Source: F1-20-MAGs119 sp041164425
GTDB taxonomy: Bacteria; Actinomycetota; Acidimicrobiia; Acidimicrobiales; Ilumatobacteraceae
NCBI GenBank assembly: GCA_041164425.1
Contig: JBEAPO010000108.1
Span: forward strand, 1 to 42,070
DNA length: 42,070 nucleotides
Reading direction: 5' to 3'
Shown: positions 40,257 through 42,070 of the stretch, one piece after another
How positions within the stretch are numbered: position 1 is the stretch's first letter
Layout of the letters: each line of letters opens with the position of its first letter
Program-made: the position numbers and the translations under genes
The notes under the pieces: model-generated
What the model saw: the letters and a program-made list of their open reading frames with translations, nothing else
Database searches by the model: none
What the model was told of the DNA's origin: nothing

Positions 40257-42070
40257 ATGAAGATCCGTTCAGTGGCCATGGCGCTCGCAATTGCGGTTGC
40301 GGGCGTCGCCGTACCGGTATCGGTCGGCACCGGTGCAAGCGCGGCGGCGGGTGTCACTGTGAAAGGCACCGCGCCTGGTGCGGCGAAGGCATTCCTCATG
40401 ACGAAGAAAGGTCGCGCGTACCGCGCGAACGTCGAGGCATCAGGAAAATTCACGATCACCGGTGTGCCCGCATCCGTCATCAAGAACGCAACGCTGCAGT
40501 TCACTGACTCGACGAGCAAGTACCTCGGCACGGCCGTACTCCGTGTGGTGAAGAGCGGCAAGTACTGGAAGTCGATCGTCGGCCTGAAGGCGATGAAGCG
40601 CGGCACACTCGACGTCGGAAAATTGAAGGACATGGGCGGCTGGTACAAGGCCGCAAAGGCCAAAAGTGCAGGAACCGCGGGCGTGCGTGCGCGCGACAAG
40701 TCGGGGAAGCCGAAGGGTGCGGGTCTCGCGGGCCGTGTGAAGTTGGTGACGGCGAAAGTAGCGACAATGTCGACACTGCAGAAACTTGCAGCAACGACGT
40801 GTCCCGACGGCAGCCCGAAGGACAAGGATCTGAACGGTACCGAAATGGGTCAGGACCTCGATTGTGACAGCGTGCCGAACGCCATTGATGTCGACGACAA
40901 CGGCAACGGATCGCTCGATATTCTCGACCAGTCGACCAACGACATGGACAACAAGGACAACTACACCGCGAGTATTGCGACCTACAGCGACATGCGCGCG
41001 ACGATGTCGTCGAAGCTCAACACGAATGCACCCGGCGCGACCATTGCGTCGCTGACCACGAACATCTCTCGTTTGCTCAGCGGTACCGACAACACGGGTG
41101 GCAACTTCCAGTTGGCCGTCTTCCTCGGTGATTGGACGCTGAAGGCCGCGGCAGGCACGGATCCCGATTCGGTGTATCTCGAGTGCCCAGGCATCAAGTG
41201 GTGCGACGCGGCAACGGGAACGGCGAAGGTCTACGGCAACTCAGAGATGAGCCAGATCCCCGGCGCTTCGGATGCCGTGAACGGAAAAGCATGGGCCGGG
41301 TTCGCGAGCCAGGACTTCACGAAGTCCGGGTTCCCGAAGAGCTCGAGCGCCATCTACAACGGTCTTTACAAGTTCAGCCAAAGTAGCCAGAACCGCTGGG
41401 CAGCCTTCGTGACGCCGAGCTACACCGAAAGCGACGTGTTGAGTGTCGTGCGAGCAAACGACGTGATGGTGCTGCACTCGATTGCCGGCACGAACGACGT
41501 GTCGATCCCGGTGACCGTCAGCCCGTTCTTCGTCACGACGCCCTATCTCAAATCAGCGACAGCGAACGGTGCAACCGTGACCTCGACCGACTCGAACTTC
41601 GCCGCCGGCAACATCAAGATCGGTGACGACGGCAAGTTGGGCATCGACTTCTGGCGCCCGCAGCGCATGAAGCTCGATGGTGAGTCGGGCAACGCCGGTG
41701 ATTTCTCGGCACTCACCTCGCAACATGGCTTGAACTACGGCCTGCAAATCGCGGGCGGACAGGTGAACGGCAAGCAGGTCAAAAACTTCCCCGAGACGGG
41801 CTGTGCGGGCGCCGACGTCGAGAAGTACTACTCGAGCAACACGCTCAAGTTGACGGCGCAGGCCTACGGCCCGATCGACGAAGACCCTGCCTCCGACTTC
41901 TGGGGTCTGAACGACGCGACCACTGACGACTCAGCGGACAACGTCCTCGACATGACTCTCGACTTGAAGTCCTGTCTCTCGGGACACAAGCCGGCGCATT
42001 TTGCCAAGGGTGGTTACCCCGAAGCGACCGGCAAGACGGTCGGTGAGCTCGCTGGTTTCACCTGGGACGA
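40257..42070 (+). CDS. Large secreted protein with a calcium-binding-type Asp-rich repeat (partial)
   Basis: The frame is open from the ATG at 40257 to the window edge (604 codons, no stop). It starts with a signal peptide (MKIRSVAMALAIAVAGVAVP, then a likely cleavage after GTGASA). A basic Ala/Lys-rich segment of about 150 residues follows, then an Asp-rich stretch at about 185-225 (DLNGTEMGQDLDCDSVPNAI, DVDDNGNGSLD) that resembles thrombospondin type 3 calcium-binding loops. The remaining residues form an unrecognised, Ser/Thr/Gly-rich extracellular region with few, scattered Cys. I cannot assign a function. Export by Sec is inferred. The C-terminus is outside the window, so any anchor or sorting signal is unseen. 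Confidence 0.8.
   Translation, partial: MKIRSVAMALAIAVAGVAVPVSVGTGASAAAGVTVKGTAPGAAKAFLMTKKGRAYRANVEASGKFTITGVPASVIKNATLQFTDSTSKYLGTAVLRVVKSGKYWKSIVGLKAMKRGTLDVGKLKDMGGWYKAAKAKSAGTAGVRARDKSGKPKGAGLAGRVKLVTAKVATMSTLQKLAATTCPDGSPKDKDLNGTEMGQDLDCDSVPNAIDVDDNGNGSLDILDQSTNDMDNKDNYTASIATYSDMRATMSSKLNTNAPGATIASLTTNISRLLSGTDNTGGNFQLAVFLGDWTLKAAAGTDPDSVYLECPGIKWCDAATGTAKVYGNSEMSQIPGASDAVNGKAWAGFASQDFTKSGFPKSSSAIYNGLYKFSQSSQNRWAAFVTPSYTESDVLSVVRANDVMVLHSIAGTNDVSIPVTVSPFFVTTPYLKSATANGATVTSTDSNFAAGNIKIGDDGKLGIDFWRPQRMKLDGESGNAGDFSALTSQHGLNYGLQIAGGQVNGKQVKNFPETGCAGADVEKYYSSNTLKLTAQAYGPIDEDPASDFWGLNDATTDDSADNVLDMTLDLKSCLSGHKPAHFAKGGYPEATGKTVGELAGFTWD

Overview
This 42 kb window is GC-rich chromosomal DNA from an actinobacterium. 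Gene order (tuf-rpsJ, the S10/spc/alpha ribosomal operons, rplM-rpsI-glmM-glmS-acpS-nnr-alr-tsaE-tsaB-rimI-tsaD-groES-groEL), HrcA/CIRCE heat-shock sites, a zinc-ribbon S14 and frequent GTG/TTG starts all fit Actinobacteria. A deep lineage such as Acidimicrobiia is my inference; no rRNA is present to confirm it. I saw no tRNA, rRNA, CRISPR array, insertion sequence or prophage. Genes are packed tightly, often with 1-4 base stop/start overlaps, and no gene-free stretch exceeds 300 bases.

Layout. 1-453: end of tuf and rpsJ, closed by a strong terminator. 536-2674: a membrane-anchored HtrA-type protease and a phytanoyl-CoA dioxygenase family gene, which split rpsJ from the rest of the S10 operon; an inverted repeat flanks the dioxygenase gene. 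2924-17483: rplC through rplQ, including secY, adk, infA, rpmJ and rpoA; the map gene often found here is absent. 17511-20636: truA, rplM, rpsI, glmM. 20647-24018: a glmS-position gene about twice normal size. 24026-31465: acpS, nnr, alr, the t6A genes tsaE/tsaB/tsaD with rimI, then dusB and maf. 31462-33663: a CIRCE-controlled groES-groEL pair in which groEL carries an in-frame amber codon, followed by three 33-bp repeats and a terminator. 33690-34904: two small unknown genes and a Nudix hydrolase. 34906-38590, minus strand: a small unknown membrane protein gene, then an FMN-riboswitch-controlled ribD-ribBA-ribH cluster ending in a secreted phospholipase A2. 38640-42070: guaA and the start of a large secreted protein.

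Functionally the region covers translation (ribosome, initiation factor, RNA polymerase alpha, tRNA modification), envelope precursor supply (glmM and the GlmS-like enzyme to UDP-GlcNAc, alr to D-alanine), protein folding and export, and riboflavin and GMP synthesis. The observations most worth a second look are the enlarged GlmS with its catalytic C-tail motif buried inside the chain, the amber codon in groEL with repeats that duplicate its stop codon, the apparent CTG start of infA, and a recurring TANNNT box 6-7 bases before start codons that suggests leaderless transcription.
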